This document shows, piece after piece, positions 17,135 to 26,637 of a stretch of 64,000 bases of DNA. Source of the DNA: an uncultured Lachnospiraceae bacterium (GTDB taxonomy: Bacteria; Bacillota_A; Clostridia; Lachnospirales; Lachnospiraceae). How positions within the stretch are numbered: the first letter of the stretch is position 1; each line of letters opens with the position of its first letter. The position numbers were made by a program, and so were the translations under genes. The notes under the pieces were generated by a model. That model saw only the letters and a list, made by a program, of their open reading frames with translations, was not told the DNA's origin and searched no databases. The DNA lies in NCBI GenBank assembly GCA_910577835.1, contig CAJTOU010000003.1:1-64000 (forward strand), in the 5' to 3' direction.

Positions 17135-17188
17135 TTATAATATTCTTACAGAGGGCAAATCGGAAAATCAATTCCGATAACCTTTCTA
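17096..17188 (-). ncRNA. Antisense RNA antitoxin (predicted)
   Basis: A promoter at 17194-17222 on the minus strand fires toward the toxin gene. The RNA would start near 17187 and stop at the 17096-17134 hairpin, about 95 nt, fully complementary to the 3' untranslated part of the toxin mRNA. It includes a perfect 7-bp hairpin ATCGGAA/TTCCGAT (17159-17178). This matches the 3'-overlap arrangement of txpA/RatA-type modules. Confidence 0.7.
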
Positions 17189-17193
17189 ATCGA

Positions 17194-17222
17194 ATTATAC
17201 ACTAGACCGCAAGAGAAATCAA
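17194..17222 (-). promoter_or_regulatory. Antisense RNA promoter
   Basis: On the minus strand TTGATT (17217-17222), a 17-base spacer and a perfect TATAAT (17194-17199). Confidence 0.75.
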
Positions 17223-17233
17223 GCGGTCTTTTT
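17204..17233 (+). terminator. Terminator of the toxin mRNA
   Basis: AGACCGC pairs with GCGGTCT and is followed by TTTTT. It overlaps the antisense promoter, so a toxin transcript ending here (~290 nt) covers the whole antisense RNA. Confidence 0.8.
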
Positions 17234-17381
17234 AAAATTTTTATTTATATGTGAGTCTGTGAAAGCCAAATTGCCGAAACGGTGTTTAGGCGATTTGTAA
17301 TTAAAAAAACCGAAGCAATACTTAGGAAAAAGAAAAATATTTCTGGGAGAGATTTGGAAACAACTACTATGGAGGAATACT

Positions 17382-18443
17382 ATGCAGAATTTGACTATAA
17401 AAGACAATATAAATGAATATTTATCAGCATCAAAATATATAAACTGGACAGAACCTGTTATGATAAACAAAGCAAATGAATTTAAGAAAAAAGCATCAGA
17501 CGAAATTACCTTGATTCGTATGATTTATGAATATGTCCGCGATGAAGTGAAACATTCATGGGATGTGCAGGATAAATGTGTGACAAAAACGGCAGTTGAG
17601 GTTTTTGAAAATAAGGTTGGTATATGTTGGGCAAAGTCCAATCTGCTTGCTGCGTTACTTCGTGCCTGCAATATTCCGGCAGGAATTTGTTATCAGCGTT
17701 TGACCTTGGGTGATACCGAGAATACAGGATTTTGTATTCATGCATTGAATGCTGTATATATCAAAAAACTAGACAGATGGATTCGGCTGGATGCCAGAGG
17801 AAATAAAGAGGGCGTTGACGCACAGTTTGATTTGCAGGAAGAAAGGCTTGCCTTTCTTGTGCGGCGGGAAATTGGAGAGGTGGATTATAAAATTGTTTAT
17901 GCCCATCCATCTGATAAATTAATGAAAATACTGGAAAACAGCAAGGATGCATTGGATATGTATTTACACGCTTTGCCGGATTCAATTTATGAATATAGGA
18001 GAGCAGATTTGAAGGATATTGAAGAACTGGTGAGAACAAGAATGATAGTTCTTCGGGCAGTGAATCAATTACCAGAGGATACAGATATGTCACAGGTCCG
18101 ACAGGCTTCTTATGAATATTATCAAAGGGCGCTTAAATCCGGCGAGCATATTGCATATCTGGTATATGATAATCATACATTTGTCGGCGCAGGAGGCGTC
18201 AGCTTTTATCAGGTTATGCCTGTATATCATAATCCAAGCGGCAAAAAGGCTTATATTATGAATATGTATACAGCGCCGGAATATAGAAGGCAGGGAATTG
18301 CATATAAGACGCTGGATTTGATTGTAAAGGAGATTAGGAAACGAGGCGTTTCTAAAATTATTTTAGAAGCAACAGATATGGGACGACCATTATATGAAAA
18401 ATATGGATTTGTTCCAATGAAGGATGAAATGAAGCTGATTTAA
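17382..18443 (+). CDS. Transglutaminase-like / GNAT acetyltransferase fusion
   Basis: A 353-residue two-domain protein. The N-terminal transglutaminase-like fold has the full Cys-His-Asp triad: C82 in GICWAKS, H120 in CIHALN and D137 in RLDARG. From about residue 205 a GNAT domain begins, with the acetyl-CoA loop YRRQGIAYKTLD near residue 305 and the closing block LYEKYGFVP. No signal peptide is present, so both work in the cytoplasm. It starts at ATG after GGAGG, and the next gene starts on the base after its stop codon. The combination suggests peptide or amide processing linked to acetylation; the substrate is unknown. Confidence 0.85.
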   Translation: MQNLTIKDNINEYLSASKYINWTEPVMINKANEFKKKASDEITLIRMIYEYVRDEVKHSWDVQDKCVTKTAVEVFENKVGICWAKSNLLAALLRACNIPAGICYQRLTLGDTENTGFCIHALNAVYIKKLDRWIRLDARGNKEGVDAQFDLQEERLAFLVRREIGEVDYKIVYAHPSDKLMKILENSKDALDMYLHALPDSIYEYRRADLKDIEELVRTRMIVLRAVNQLPEDTDMSQVRQASYEYYQRALKSGEHIAYLVYDNHTFVGAGGVSFYQVMPVYHNPSGKKAYIMNMYTAPEYRRQGIAYKTLDLIVKEIRKRGVSKIILEATDMGRPLYEKYGFVPMKDEMKLI

Positions 18444-19026
18444 ATGACAAAAGTATATTTTGTACGCCACGCGCAGCCGGAACATACATGGGAAGATGAC
18501 AGAACAAGACCTCTGACAGAAGATGGAAAAAGAGATTCAGGTATTGTTTTAGAATTTCTAAAGGATAAAAAGATAGATGTTTTTTATTGCAGTCCATATA
18601 AGCGAAGCATGGATACCATTGCAAAAGTAGCAGATTTCTTTGGCAAAGAAATCATTACAGACGAGCGTCTGCGGGAGAGGGAAAAAAGGGATAAATGGAA
18701 ATTATCATGAAATGTATCAAAAACGTTGGAAAAATCACAGCTGCCACGAGGACGGAGGAGAATCCATTCAAATGGTACAAAACAGAAACATATCTGCTCT
18801 TCAAGAAATATTGTCAAATAATCAGGAAAAGAACATTGTAATAGGAATACATGGAACGGCACTCAGTTCTATATTGAATTATTATAATTCAGATTTTGGC
18901 TGTGAGAATTTTCTGCGGATTATAGATTGGATGCCTTATATTATTGAATTGGATTTTGAAGAGAATACGTTTTTGGGACTGCAAGAGCATTGCTACATAG
19001 AAAAGGAATTTCAAGGAAAAAAGTGA
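18444..19026 (+). pseudogene. Histidine phosphatase (phosphoglycerate-mutase-like), frameshifted
   Basis: The first frame (18444-18710) has the RHAQPEHT catalytic histidine and the SPYKRSMDT block, then ends in a wrong-frame tail after residue ~78. The second frame continues the same protein (KGINGNYHEMYQ onward) to 19026, including HEDGGES and the second histidine in GIHGTALSS. The shift lies at the A6 run near 18684-18689; removing one A joins the frames into a ~193-residue enzyme. It is translationally coupled to the gene before it. A sequencing error or slippage cannot be excluded. Confidence 0.8.
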
Positions 19027-19035
19027 GAAAATAAA

Positions 19036-22000
19036 ATGGGAAAGGATAAGGGCCGCAATATGAACAAAAAAATAAAAACATGGATTTCTAAAGCAGAACA
19101 GATATACAATCATTTTGCTCAAAGAAAAAATCTGAAAATATGGCAGGAATTATTAAACGAAATCTCTGCAGACAGCCCATTGTTTTTTGAATGGAGAAAT
19201 CAGTTTCTTCTATATTTAAATAATCATCCATTTTTATCTTTTAAGGTATACCAGTTCATAAATCAGACCTTCCATATTGCAGAGGATTATTATGCTTTGA
19301 TGTCAAAAGAAAATATTAAAAAAACAGCACATAATCAGACAGGTTGTGATGAGTATTCTCTGCTATCAAAAGAAAACGAAGAAGAAAAAGTTCGGCAATA
19401 TGGAAGCGAGAAAGAGAAAAAGGAATTTATTCACATTATTTCCGTTATGCAGGAAGAAAATATCTATGTGTCCGAACCTCTTTTATATGATAATCTGTTG
19501 TTTGATATTGACAGAATGGAAGTGACTGCAGATTCGGCGGATGATAGCAGGACAGATGATTATATTTATGAATATCTTGACATTACAGGAAATTCGCGTA
19601 AAAGTAATGGACAGACGAACAGGGAAAAGAATGGAAGATTTGCAAGAACAGCAGAATACAGACAAAGTATAGAAAGTTATTATACAAATCTTTCAAATCT
19701 TTCCAGATACGGATATACTTCTGTTTATGAGAAGCAACAGTTTATGTGGCTTTCCTGCTGGTTTGGAGATTTAGATAAAAGCTGTGCCATAGCGGAAGAT
19801 ATTCTGAAAAAGGAGCCGCAAAATCTGTATGCAGCTTCCTATCAAGTATATTTACAGGCAAGGAAGCAATGGGCGACTGAGACATTAACCGAAACGTCAA
19901 TCGGAAGGATGGCAGAAAATATCGCTGATTTGGATACAGAAACAAATCTTTGCCGGATAATGATAAAAATAGTTCTTGCATTTTGCGAAATGCAACAGAG
20001 GAATTTTCGAAAGGTAATTTCTATTCTTGATGAGATATTGGATTATAGTCAGATGCCGTTTTTGAATAATTTTACAGGGTGTTATACGCCGGATTTCTGG
20101 CAGTCACAGCAAGGCATAAAGATTTCAGCGTATCAGGCGATTGTTTTATGTGGAGGGCATAAGGCGTATCAGGACAGCTATGAGCTTTTACACAGGGCAT
20201 ATCAGCTTTTGCTGGAGGAAAATTGTACAACGGATGTTTGTTTTGACAGCACAGCAGAGTCTGTGTTATGTATGGCAAAAGCATACTTATATACCGGAGC
20301 ATATGAGCAGGCATATCATATTATTTATGATGAAAAAAATAAACAGATGATGATAAAAAACAAGTGTCAGACAGAATATTTTATCATTATGACAGATGTG
20401 CTTTTTGCACGGGGAGATTATGGGGAATGTATCAAAACAGCGGAAAGTCTTGACAGGATATTATCAAAAAATAAAAAGGTATTCTGTGACAGATGGGAGA
20501 AAACAGTTTATAACAGAATATTTTGTCACAATCTTTATCTGCTGGCACAGTGCAGTCTTTTGGAGAAAAATTATGAAAATGCCTGCTTTTATTCGGAATG
20601 TCTGATGGAAGAAGATTTTACAGCAGTACAGGTATATGTTATTTATTTAAAAGCGTGTTTTTTTCTTTGTAAATTTGACAAAGTAAAACAGACTTATGAT
20701 AAAATCCGTTTTCTTTTTGGCGGATGGGAAGCTGGATATTACGCAGCGCAGGGGGTATTGCGGCAGAAAAGGTTTTGGCGCGATATACAATACGAAGAGG
20801 CAGCAGGGATTCTTTGGAGAATTAACAAAAGTCAGTTTCCAACCGGCTGTATGACAAACACTGGCAGCAGAACTTTAGAAATAAAAACAGGACTGCTGCA
20901 AAGTCTTATTAAAGCAGGACTTTTGGATTCGGAGCAGGAACAGGAGCGGCTTTATAAGGAAACACTGAGAATTTTTGAGAATCAAAAAGAAACAAGCAAA
21001 TATAATATAGAGAACCACAGTTTGTCTTATAGTCAGAAAGAAACGGGCTGGCATGATATGGAAACAGCACTTATTCTGGCGCAGTTTGCAATGGAGAGAA
21101 ACAAAAACAGTGAGGCGTACGAAATTTTAGAGAATTATCAAAAGGAGCAAAAAGAGGAACCAAGGGAGCCTCTTTTCTGGTATGACTTTGCAATATGTCT
21201 GGAAGCAGCGGGAGAAGAGAAAGCAGCACTGAATATATATGAGAAAATATCAAAAGAATATGGCGTATACGCAGATATCTGCATCAGGATTTCCAAGTAT
21301 TATCAACAGCGTTATTTTTTACATACATTTTCTTTGGAAGATAAAAAGACTGCCCTTGAATATTTGCAAAGACAGGAAGAAAACGAAGATATTCCGCCGT
21401 ATCTGGAACTTGCAGAATATTATTACCAGCTTACGGAATATGACAATGCAATAGAGATTTATCTAAAAAACCAAGAAAAAGTGCCTGATTTATATTGTCA
21501 AAGGGGATATGAGCTTATGGGAAACTGTTTTCAGCGGATTTACCGTTTTGAAACTGCTGAAAAATATTTTGGGGCATCCCTTGTCTGTGGACCGAAAAGT
21601 GCGCAGATATATTTTGAAACTGCGGAGGTGTTGAAGGAATGTAAGAAATATAAACAGGCGGTTTGGTGGCATCAAAGAGCGATGCAAAAATTCGGGGAGG
21701 TTTATGACAGAGGATATGAGGCGATAGGGGATTTGTATCTGCTGCTTGAGGAGTCAAACAAAGCGCTGGCATACTATCATATGCAGTGGGTATTTGCATG
21801 TGATAAAACAGAAGTGGACAGAGAGCGGGGAGAATGGCTGAAAATGAGGTATTATAAGAGAATGATATATTTTTATCTGATGGAAGGTCAGACAGAGATA
21901 GCATTTGAGTGGGCAGAACAGGGAATACAGGAGCTGTCAGTGGCTTCATGCCGGGCCAAGCTGGCTATGTTTTATGCGGACGCACTTATGTACAGGGGCG

Positions 22001-22545
22001 CAGAGCCTGCGTTGCAGGTAATGGAAGAATGTATGAAAAGAGATGAGGAAAAATTGAAGATAGAGAAAAACTATGAACTTCTTCTTGAAATGAAGGCGCA
22101 GCTTCTCTCCTATTATTTTCTTACAGGGAAAAGGCAAGAGCTTGCGAAAGGCGCAGAGGAGTTTGGAGATATTTTTTCGATTGCTTATCCACAGGCGAAA
22201 ATTGAAGATTATGCAGAGATAAAAAGGGAAGGCCCAAAGAGATATGGAGAAATCGGCTGGTATTATCTGGCACTTGGAAAGGAAGATTTTGCCCAGCAGT
22301 GTTTTCAGAAACAGTGGGCTATGAAGTCGTGTATTGGATGCAGGTCGAGACATGGATGTTATCGGGGATATGTGAATATTGCGAGGTATTGTGAAGCAGC
22401 AAAGAAATATAACCGCGCGATTTGTTTTTATAAAGAGTTGCTTTCGCAGCGGCACCTTCCAAATCACGTACAAGCAAAAGAGGCATTGCAAAGGCTTCAA
22501 AAAATGCCGAAAGGGGAGAGAGGGGAAGAATTTCGAAGGTGGTAG
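19036..22545 (+). CDS. Large tetratricopeptide-repeat protein
   Basis: A 1,169-residue cytoplasmic protein built of helical repeats, many of TPR type, with pairs of A/Y/L-rich helices such as AYEILENYQKEQ, LELAEYYYQLTEYDNAIEIY and AIGDLYLLLEESNKALAYYH. The N-terminal ~160 residues are less regular and charged. Near the C terminus a cysteine cluster (CIGCRSRHGCYRGY) interrupts the repeats and might bind metal. Such proteins are scaffolds; no partner is evident. The start may be ATG 19036 or ATG 19060, both with weak ribosome sites. Confidence 0.8.
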   Translation: MGKDKGRNMNKKIKTWISKAEQIYNHFAQRKNLKIWQELLNEISADSPLFFEWRNQFLLYLNNHPFLSFKVYQFINQTFHIAEDYYALMSKENIKKTAHNQTGCDEYSLLSKENEEEKVRQYGSEKEKKEFIHIISVMQEENIYVSEPLLYDNLLFDIDRMEVTADSADDSRTDDYIYEYLDITGNSRKSNGQTNREKNGRFARTAEYRQSIESYYTNLSNLSRYGYTSVYEKQQFMWLSCWFGDLDKSCAIAEDILKKEPQNLYAASYQVYLQARKQWATETLTETSIGRMAENIADLDTETNLCRIMIKIVLAFCEMQQRNFRKVISILDEILDYSQMPFLNNFTGCYTPDFWQSQQGIKISAYQAIVLCGGHKAYQDSYELLHRAYQLLLEENCTTDVCFDSTAESVLCMAKAYLYTGAYEQAYHIIYDEKNKQMMIKNKCQTEYFIIMTDVLFARGDYGECIKTAESLDRILSKNKKVFCDRWEKTVYNRIFCHNLYLLAQCSLLEKNYENACFYSECLMEEDFTAVQVYVIYLKACFFLCKFDKVKQTYDKIRFLFGGWEAGYYAAQGVLRQKRFWRDIQYEEAAGILWRINKSQFPTGCMTNTGSRTLEIKTGLLQSLIKAGLLDSEQEQERLYKETLRIFENQKETSKYNIENHSLSYSQKETGWHDMETALILAQFAMERNKNSEAYEILENYQKEQKEEPREPLFWYDFAICLEAAGEEKAALNIYEKISKEYGVYADICIRISKYYQQRYFLHTFSLEDKKTALEYLQRQEENEDIPPYLELAEYYYQLTEYDNAIEIYLKNQEKVPDLYCQRGYELMGNCFQRIYRFETAEKYFGASLVCGPKSAQIYFETAEVLKECKKYKQAVWWHQRAMQKFGEVYDRGYEAIGDLYLLLEESNKALAYYHMQWVFACDKTEVDRERGEWLKMRYYKRMIYFYLMEGQTEIAFEWAEQGIQELSVASCRAKLAMFYADALMYRGAEPALQVMEECMKRDEEKLKIEKNYELLLEMKAQLLSYYFLTGKRQELAKGAEEFGDIFSIAYPQAKIEDYAEIKREGPKRYGEIGWYYLALGKEDFAQQCFQKQWAMKSCIGCRSRHGCYRGYVNIARYCEAAKKYNRAICFYKELLSQRHLPNHVQAKEALQRLQKMPKGERGEEFRRW

Positions 22546-22638
22546 TTGGGAATAAAAGAATTGACATGTTTTAGGATATAAAGTATTATATGAAATGTAA
22601 AAATAAGGGAAGTTGTGTATAAAAAGTGGTGATTAGGT

Positions 22639-23343
22639 ATGAAAATAGTAATATGTGACGATGAACATAACTTTGTGTTAAAGTTTAAAGGTATGATAAA
22701 TAAATACTATTATGACATAGACAAGCTGCAGATTTGTGAGTTTAATAGTGGAGAGGCATTTCTTGCCGATTTTCGGCCGCACAGATATGATATAGTGGTT
22801 CTTGATATAAAAATGGAAGGTTTGAATGGATTAGAAACAGCAAAAGAGATTCGCGCGAAAGACAGTTCTGTAATTATTGTATTTCTTACCAGTTATGAAG
22901 GATTTGCTGTTTTGGGATATGAAGTAAAAGCTTTTAGATATATTCTGAAAGACCAGCCAGAACAGATATATAAACGGCAGCTCCTTTCTATATTCCATGA
23001 ATATCATCAAAAACATTATACTTTTTCTGTGAAAATGGATAATACAATATATAATATCCCTATAAGTCAGATTATGTATTTTACTGTATATGGAAGGGTA
23101 ATCGAACTTCATACGGATTCTGAAATTTATGAAACTTATGGAATACTTAGCGAAATCAGAGAGGATGAGCGGCTGGTAAATTTTGTCACGCCATATAAAA
23201 GTTATTATATAAATTTGGCTTATATTGATAATATTGAGAAGAAAAATGTGAATATGAAAAATAAGGAGAAAATACCTCTTAGTAGAAATTACAGAAAGAC
23301 AGTTATCAATAGATTTGTTTCATTTCTTACGGAGGAGTGCTGA
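22639..23343 (+). CDS. LytTR-family response regulator
   Basis: A 234-residue regulator with receiver pocket CDDE (6-9), phospho-acceptor D56 in VVLDIKMEG and a LytTR DNA-binding domain. The usual receiver Lys lies in ILKDQP. It is followed 23 bases later by a GHKL kinase, the reverse order of genes to the pair at 9-11.6 kb only in strand, so the window holds two peptide-type two-component pairs. ATG start after GTGGTGATTAGGT, a weak ribosome site. Confidence 0.9.
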   Translation: MKIVICDDEHNFVLKFKGMINKYYYDIDKLQICEFNSGEAFLADFRPHRYDIVVLDIKMEGLNGLETAKEIRAKDSSVIIVFLTSYEGFAVLGYEVKAFRYILKDQPEQIYKRQLLSIFHEYHQKHYTFSVKMDNTIYNIPISQIMYFTVYGRVIELHTDSEIYETYGILSEIREDERLVNFVTPYKSYYINLAYIDNIEKKNVNMKNKEKIPLSRNYRKTVINRFVSFLTEEC

Positions 23344-23366
23344 TATAGGGGAGGGGGTTATTTATA

Positions 23367-24620
23367 ATGGCGGAAATTATCAATATTATGGTTGAAAATT
23401 TAATTATGATTTTATTTTGCCATCGAATATTTCGACGAAAGTTTGGGTCAGTTATTCCATACATAATTGTATATATGGCGATATTTTTCGTTTCATTGGC
23501 AGCGGCTTTTTTTATTGTGCGGCCTTCGATTCGGGTTGTTGTCTCTTTTGTTGTTATAATTGTTATTTCTATTCTGTTGTATCATGGTTCTGTTGTTTTA
23601 AAGGTTTTTGTTTCTGTTTATTGGGTAATGATAATAGCTGTATCTGACTTGTTATTTATTAGTATTCTTGTGCTTATAGGTTATAAAAATCCAATGCTGC
23701 TGTTAGGGCGGGAAACAGGAAGAGCTCTTGCCATGATTGGGACAAAAATACTGAATTTTTGGATAGTTGTATATATCTGTCGCATTTATAAAAATAAAGC
23801 AAAAGACCTGCCATTAAAATATTGGTTATTGATTTTAATGATGCCATTTTTAAGTGTGATTATTATAAAACTTATCTTTACTGCCAATGAAATGGATAAA
23901 AATGTGCTTGGTTCTTATATAGTGTGTGTTGGTGGGCTTATTTATCTTAATCTGTCGGTATTTAATTACTTTGAAAGTTATGATAAACAAATTCGACTTG
24001 AGGCTCTGGAGAAAATAGTGAAGAAAAAAGATGAGAACTATCGGCTGTTGGTAGCTTCTTATAATGAAATATATGATATAAAGCATGATTTGAAAGATCA
24101 AGTGGAACTTTTGAATGATTTGATTGAAAAAGGAGATTATAAGGAAGCGCAAAATCATATGCATAGGCTCTATCATACTGTGGAAAACACCGCCTCTGTT
24201 TGTTATACAGGAAATTCAACTGTGGATTCAGTTATAAACTTGAAAGACGCTTATGCAAGGAATCTTAATATTCGATTTAAAATCAAAATAAAAGTGAATC
24301 GGATAGAATTTGATACAATAGGATTGTGCAGAATATTGGGAAATATTCTGGATAATGCAGTCGAAGCCTGCCAACGAATTGACAGCGGAGAAAGATATAT
24401 ATTTTTTATGATGAATCAGATAGAAAACAAGCTGATTATTGAAGTCAATAATACATCTTTGGAAGTAGATGTCAGTAATCTTTCAACTTCAAAAGAAAAT
24501 AAACTGATACATGGAATAGGATTAAGAAGCATTAAGCACATGGTTCATAACATGAACGGGCATGTCAGTTATCATTATGAGGATGGAATTTTTAGTATGA
24601 AAGTAGTGTTGGTGAAGTAG
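23367..24620 (+). CDS. GHKL-type sensor histidine kinase, AgrC-like
   Basis: A 417-residue kinase with about six hydrophobic membrane segments in the first ~200 residues. A linker and a block YDIKHDLKDQV containing the phospho-acceptor His (about residue 233) follow. The ATP-binding domain has N-box LGNILDNAVEAC and G-box HGIGLRSIKHMV. It starts at ATG after GGGAGGGGG. This layout is that of AgrC-type peptide receptors. A possible decayed peptide gene follows at 24917. Confidence 0.9.
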   Translation: MAEIINIMVENLIMILFCHRIFRRKFGSVIPYIIVYMAIFFVSLAAAFFIVRPSIRVVVSFVVIIVISILLYHGSVVLKVFVSVYWVMIIAVSDLLFISILVLIGYKNPMLLLGRETGRALAMIGTKILNFWIVVYICRIYKNKAKDLPLKYWLLILMMPFLSVIIIKLIFTANEMDKNVLGSYIVCVGGLIYLNLSVFNYFESYDKQIRLEALEKIVKKKDENYRLLVASYNEIYDIKHDLKDQVELLNDLIEKGDYKEAQNHMHRLYHTVENTASVCYTGNSTVDSVINLKDAYARNLNIRFKIKIKVNRIEFDTIGLCRILGNILDNAVEACQRIDSGERYIFFMMNQIENKLIIEVNNTSLEVDVSNLSTSKENKLIHGIGLRSIKHMVHNMNGHVSYHYEDGIFSMKVVLVK

Positions 24621-25329
24621 CCTTCTTGCATCTTGTGCAAAAGAGTTGAAAATAAAACAATAAGAAGATATTTTTAGACAATCAAGGTAATGTAAAATCA
24701 TTATTCAATTGTCAAAAGAATACCTTCTTTTTTGTGTGTTAGAATATTATAGAAAAAGAAGATAAGGAAGCATATGAGTATGAATTGCATCTTAAAACAA
24801 AAAAATGACATGTTATGTAAATGGACTGGAAGTTTTTGGAAATTTATGTATAATCAGGACAGTAACAATAAATTGGTTTTTATAAGTTTTCTAAATTATG
24901 AAAGTGAGGTGAGAAAGTGAAAAGATTTTGCAGAGTTGTTATGAAATGCAGTTTTTAATCGTGGTGCTAGCGTTAACAATAGGTATTTTCTTAGTAACAT
25001 AACTTGTTGGTGGGTTCAAGTATTCTAAAATAAAGGTATTAAGAAGTTCAAAAAGAACAGATAATTAACAATATGCCAGTAATGTGAATTTCATAAGAAG
25101 CTCTAAGGAACTATTGCAAAGTTTTGATGAAAGGAAAGGTGATGGCAAGAAATTATTTTTAGATTTTTAAAAGTTATAAAGAAACAATAAAATATCAAAT
25201 TGTTTTTATGAAAAGTTTATTTTAAAAGAGTAAAGATATTTTAATTGATATAGAAAATCATAGAAAGAATCAGAAAATACTTTAAAGTAATTATTACTAT
25301 AAAAAATAATAAAAGAAATGGAGAAAAAA
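24621..25329 (+). other. AT-rich 700-base gap
   Basis: Between the kinase and the secreted protein there is no intact gene over 30 codons. The only structured part is the candidate peptide remnant at 24917-25068. The rest is very AT-rich with no repeats or hairpins that stand out. Confidence 0.6.
24917..25068 (+). pseudogene. Possible decayed AgrD-like signal-peptide gene
   Basis: A GTG start with GAGGTGA just upstream opens MKRFCRVVMKCSF and then hits a stop at the T5 run near 24952. One added T would continue into LIVVLALTIGIFLVT, then a TAA stop at 25000 and a further 21 codons ending at 25068. A basic, then hydrophobic, then polar tail over ~50 codons right after an AgrC-like kinase resembles an AgrD precursor. 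It lacks the expected Cys-containing ring, and it needs two corrections, so this is only suggestive. Confidence 0.3.
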
Positions 25330-25767
25330 ATGAAGAGAATATTTACAAAAGGATTAGTTATTACATTTATATTATCAATTATGTTAACTCCAGTTTATGC
25401 AGCTAGCAGTGAATGGTCAATGACTATGAGCAGTGAAGGACGGATAGTAGATGGAAGTAAAAATGGTGTATATCATAAATTAGACAAGGGAAAAGTATGC
25501 ATAAGTGGAACAATGAAAACAATAGATAATAAAAGTATAAAAGGTGGCGTAAATAAAGTACATATTACATTATACAATAAGACAACTGGAAATTATTTTG
25601 GAGATGTTACTGTTACACCTAGTGAAGAAATAGGCGGAAAAGTTTCTATTTCTGGTACTTATGAAGAAAGTGTAGGAGGGGGAACAAAATATTATTTATA
25701 TGTTTGGCGGGGTGGATCTGATGGAACAGCATTAAACGTTAACAAGGGAACATTAAAAAATAAGTAA
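25330..25767 (+). CDS. Secreted hypothetical protein
   Basis: A 145-residue protein with a classic signal peptide: basic N-terminus MKRIFTKG, hydrophobic core, then an AxA-type cleavage site in VYAASS near residue 21. The mature ~120 residues are beta-rich, Gly/Lys/Thr-rich, with one Cys (VCISG) and no membrane anchor. ATG 25330 is preferred because GGAG lies 6 bases upstream; the ATG at 25318 overlaps that site. I do not recognise the family. It is followed 15 bases later by a VanZ gene. Confidence 0.7.
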   Translation: MKRIFTKGLVITFILSIMLTPVYAASSEWSMTMSSEGRIVDGSKNGVYHKLDKGKVCISGTMKTIDNKSIKGGVNKVHITLYNKTTGNYFGDVTVTPSEEIGGKVSISGTYEESVGGGTKYYLYVWRGGSDGTALNVNKGTLKNK

Positions 25768-25782
25768 TAAGGTATTATAATT

Positions 25783-26343
25783 ATGGTTATAAATTTTAAT
25801 ATAACAGGAATGATAATATCCTGTTTTATATTTTTGGTTTTATTATTTTTATTAAAAAAAAGAATAAAAAGCAAATATACAATCTTATTTTTTGCTTTGC
25901 TTTATTTTTATATGATAGCAGTTTTCAAAGAAACACAATTTCCTATTTTTATAAATAACCCTGCAATGAAAGAGGAATTAGGGGCATTAATGTGGGGAAG
26001 AGATATTAATCTGATTCCTTTCAAAGGTATTTTAAATAGAACATCTGCTTTAAATATTATTATGTTTATTCCTTTGGGATTTTTGTTGCCTTTTCTTATA
26101 AATAGAAATTTAAAGAAAATCATATTGCTTGGAGGAGGATTTAGTTTATTTATTGAAATAACACAGTTAAGTGTAAAGCTACTGGGAGCATTTAATTTCA
26201 GGGTAACAGATATAAATGATGTAATATGTAATACTTTTGGTGCTATTCTTGGGTATTTTATATTTTTTATATTTTTGTGTACTTTAAAAAAAGTAGTAAA
26301 GAATAAAGAAGATAAATTTCTTGAATTTATTTTACAACGGTAG
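25783..26343 (+). CDS. VanZ-family membrane protein
   Basis: A 186-residue protein with about five membrane segments. The VanZ signature blocks NIIMFIPLGFLLP, the Glu in SLFIEITQ, and RVTDINDVICNTFGAILGY are all present. VanZ-like proteins confer low-level resistance to teicoplanin or other lipophilic cell-wall agents in some hosts, and many are uncharacterised. It is very AT-rich compared with genes on either side, as is the gene before it. Confidence 0.85.
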   Translation: MVINFNITGMIISCFIFLVLLFLLKKRIKSKYTILFFALLYFYMIAVFKETQFPIFINNPAMKEELGALMWGRDINLIPFKGILNRTSALNIIMFIPLGFLLPFLINRNLKKIILLGGGFSLFIEITQLSVKLLGAFNFRVTDINDVICNTFGAILGYFIFFIFLCTLKKVVKNKEDKFLEFILQR

Positions 26344-26518
26344 CAATAAAATAAAGTTTACAAATATTTGGTATTTGGTAACTAAATATTAAGTATTTGC
26401 AAATTACTCATGTTAAAGGTTAAATATATTAAAATTATAGTGTATGTCAAGATATATAATATTTTGAGTAACAATGATTTTATGGATGATAGTTGTTATT
26501 GTTGAATGAATGTAATAA

Positions 26519-26620
26519 GAAAAAAGGTTGTCGCATTAAGTAGAATATATACAATATATAGCATATACTAATAAAATTCTATACATTGTATATATTTTAC
26601 TTAATGCGACAATCTTTTTC
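26519..26620. terminator. Long inverted repeat between convergent vanZ-like gene and mgtE
   Basis: Left (26519-26561) and right (26579-26620) arms of about 42 bases match with a few mismatches, including TTGTCGCATTAAGTA. It is T-rich at both ends, so it can end transcription on both strands. It could also be a MITE-like element. Confidence 0.65.
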
Positions 26621-26637
26621 TTACATACACAGGCATT

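Noticed and set aside
21515..22567. Long minus-strand frames opposite the TPR gene
   Set aside because: They are shadows of the TPR gene; they have hydrophobic but unordered composition and no ribosome sites.
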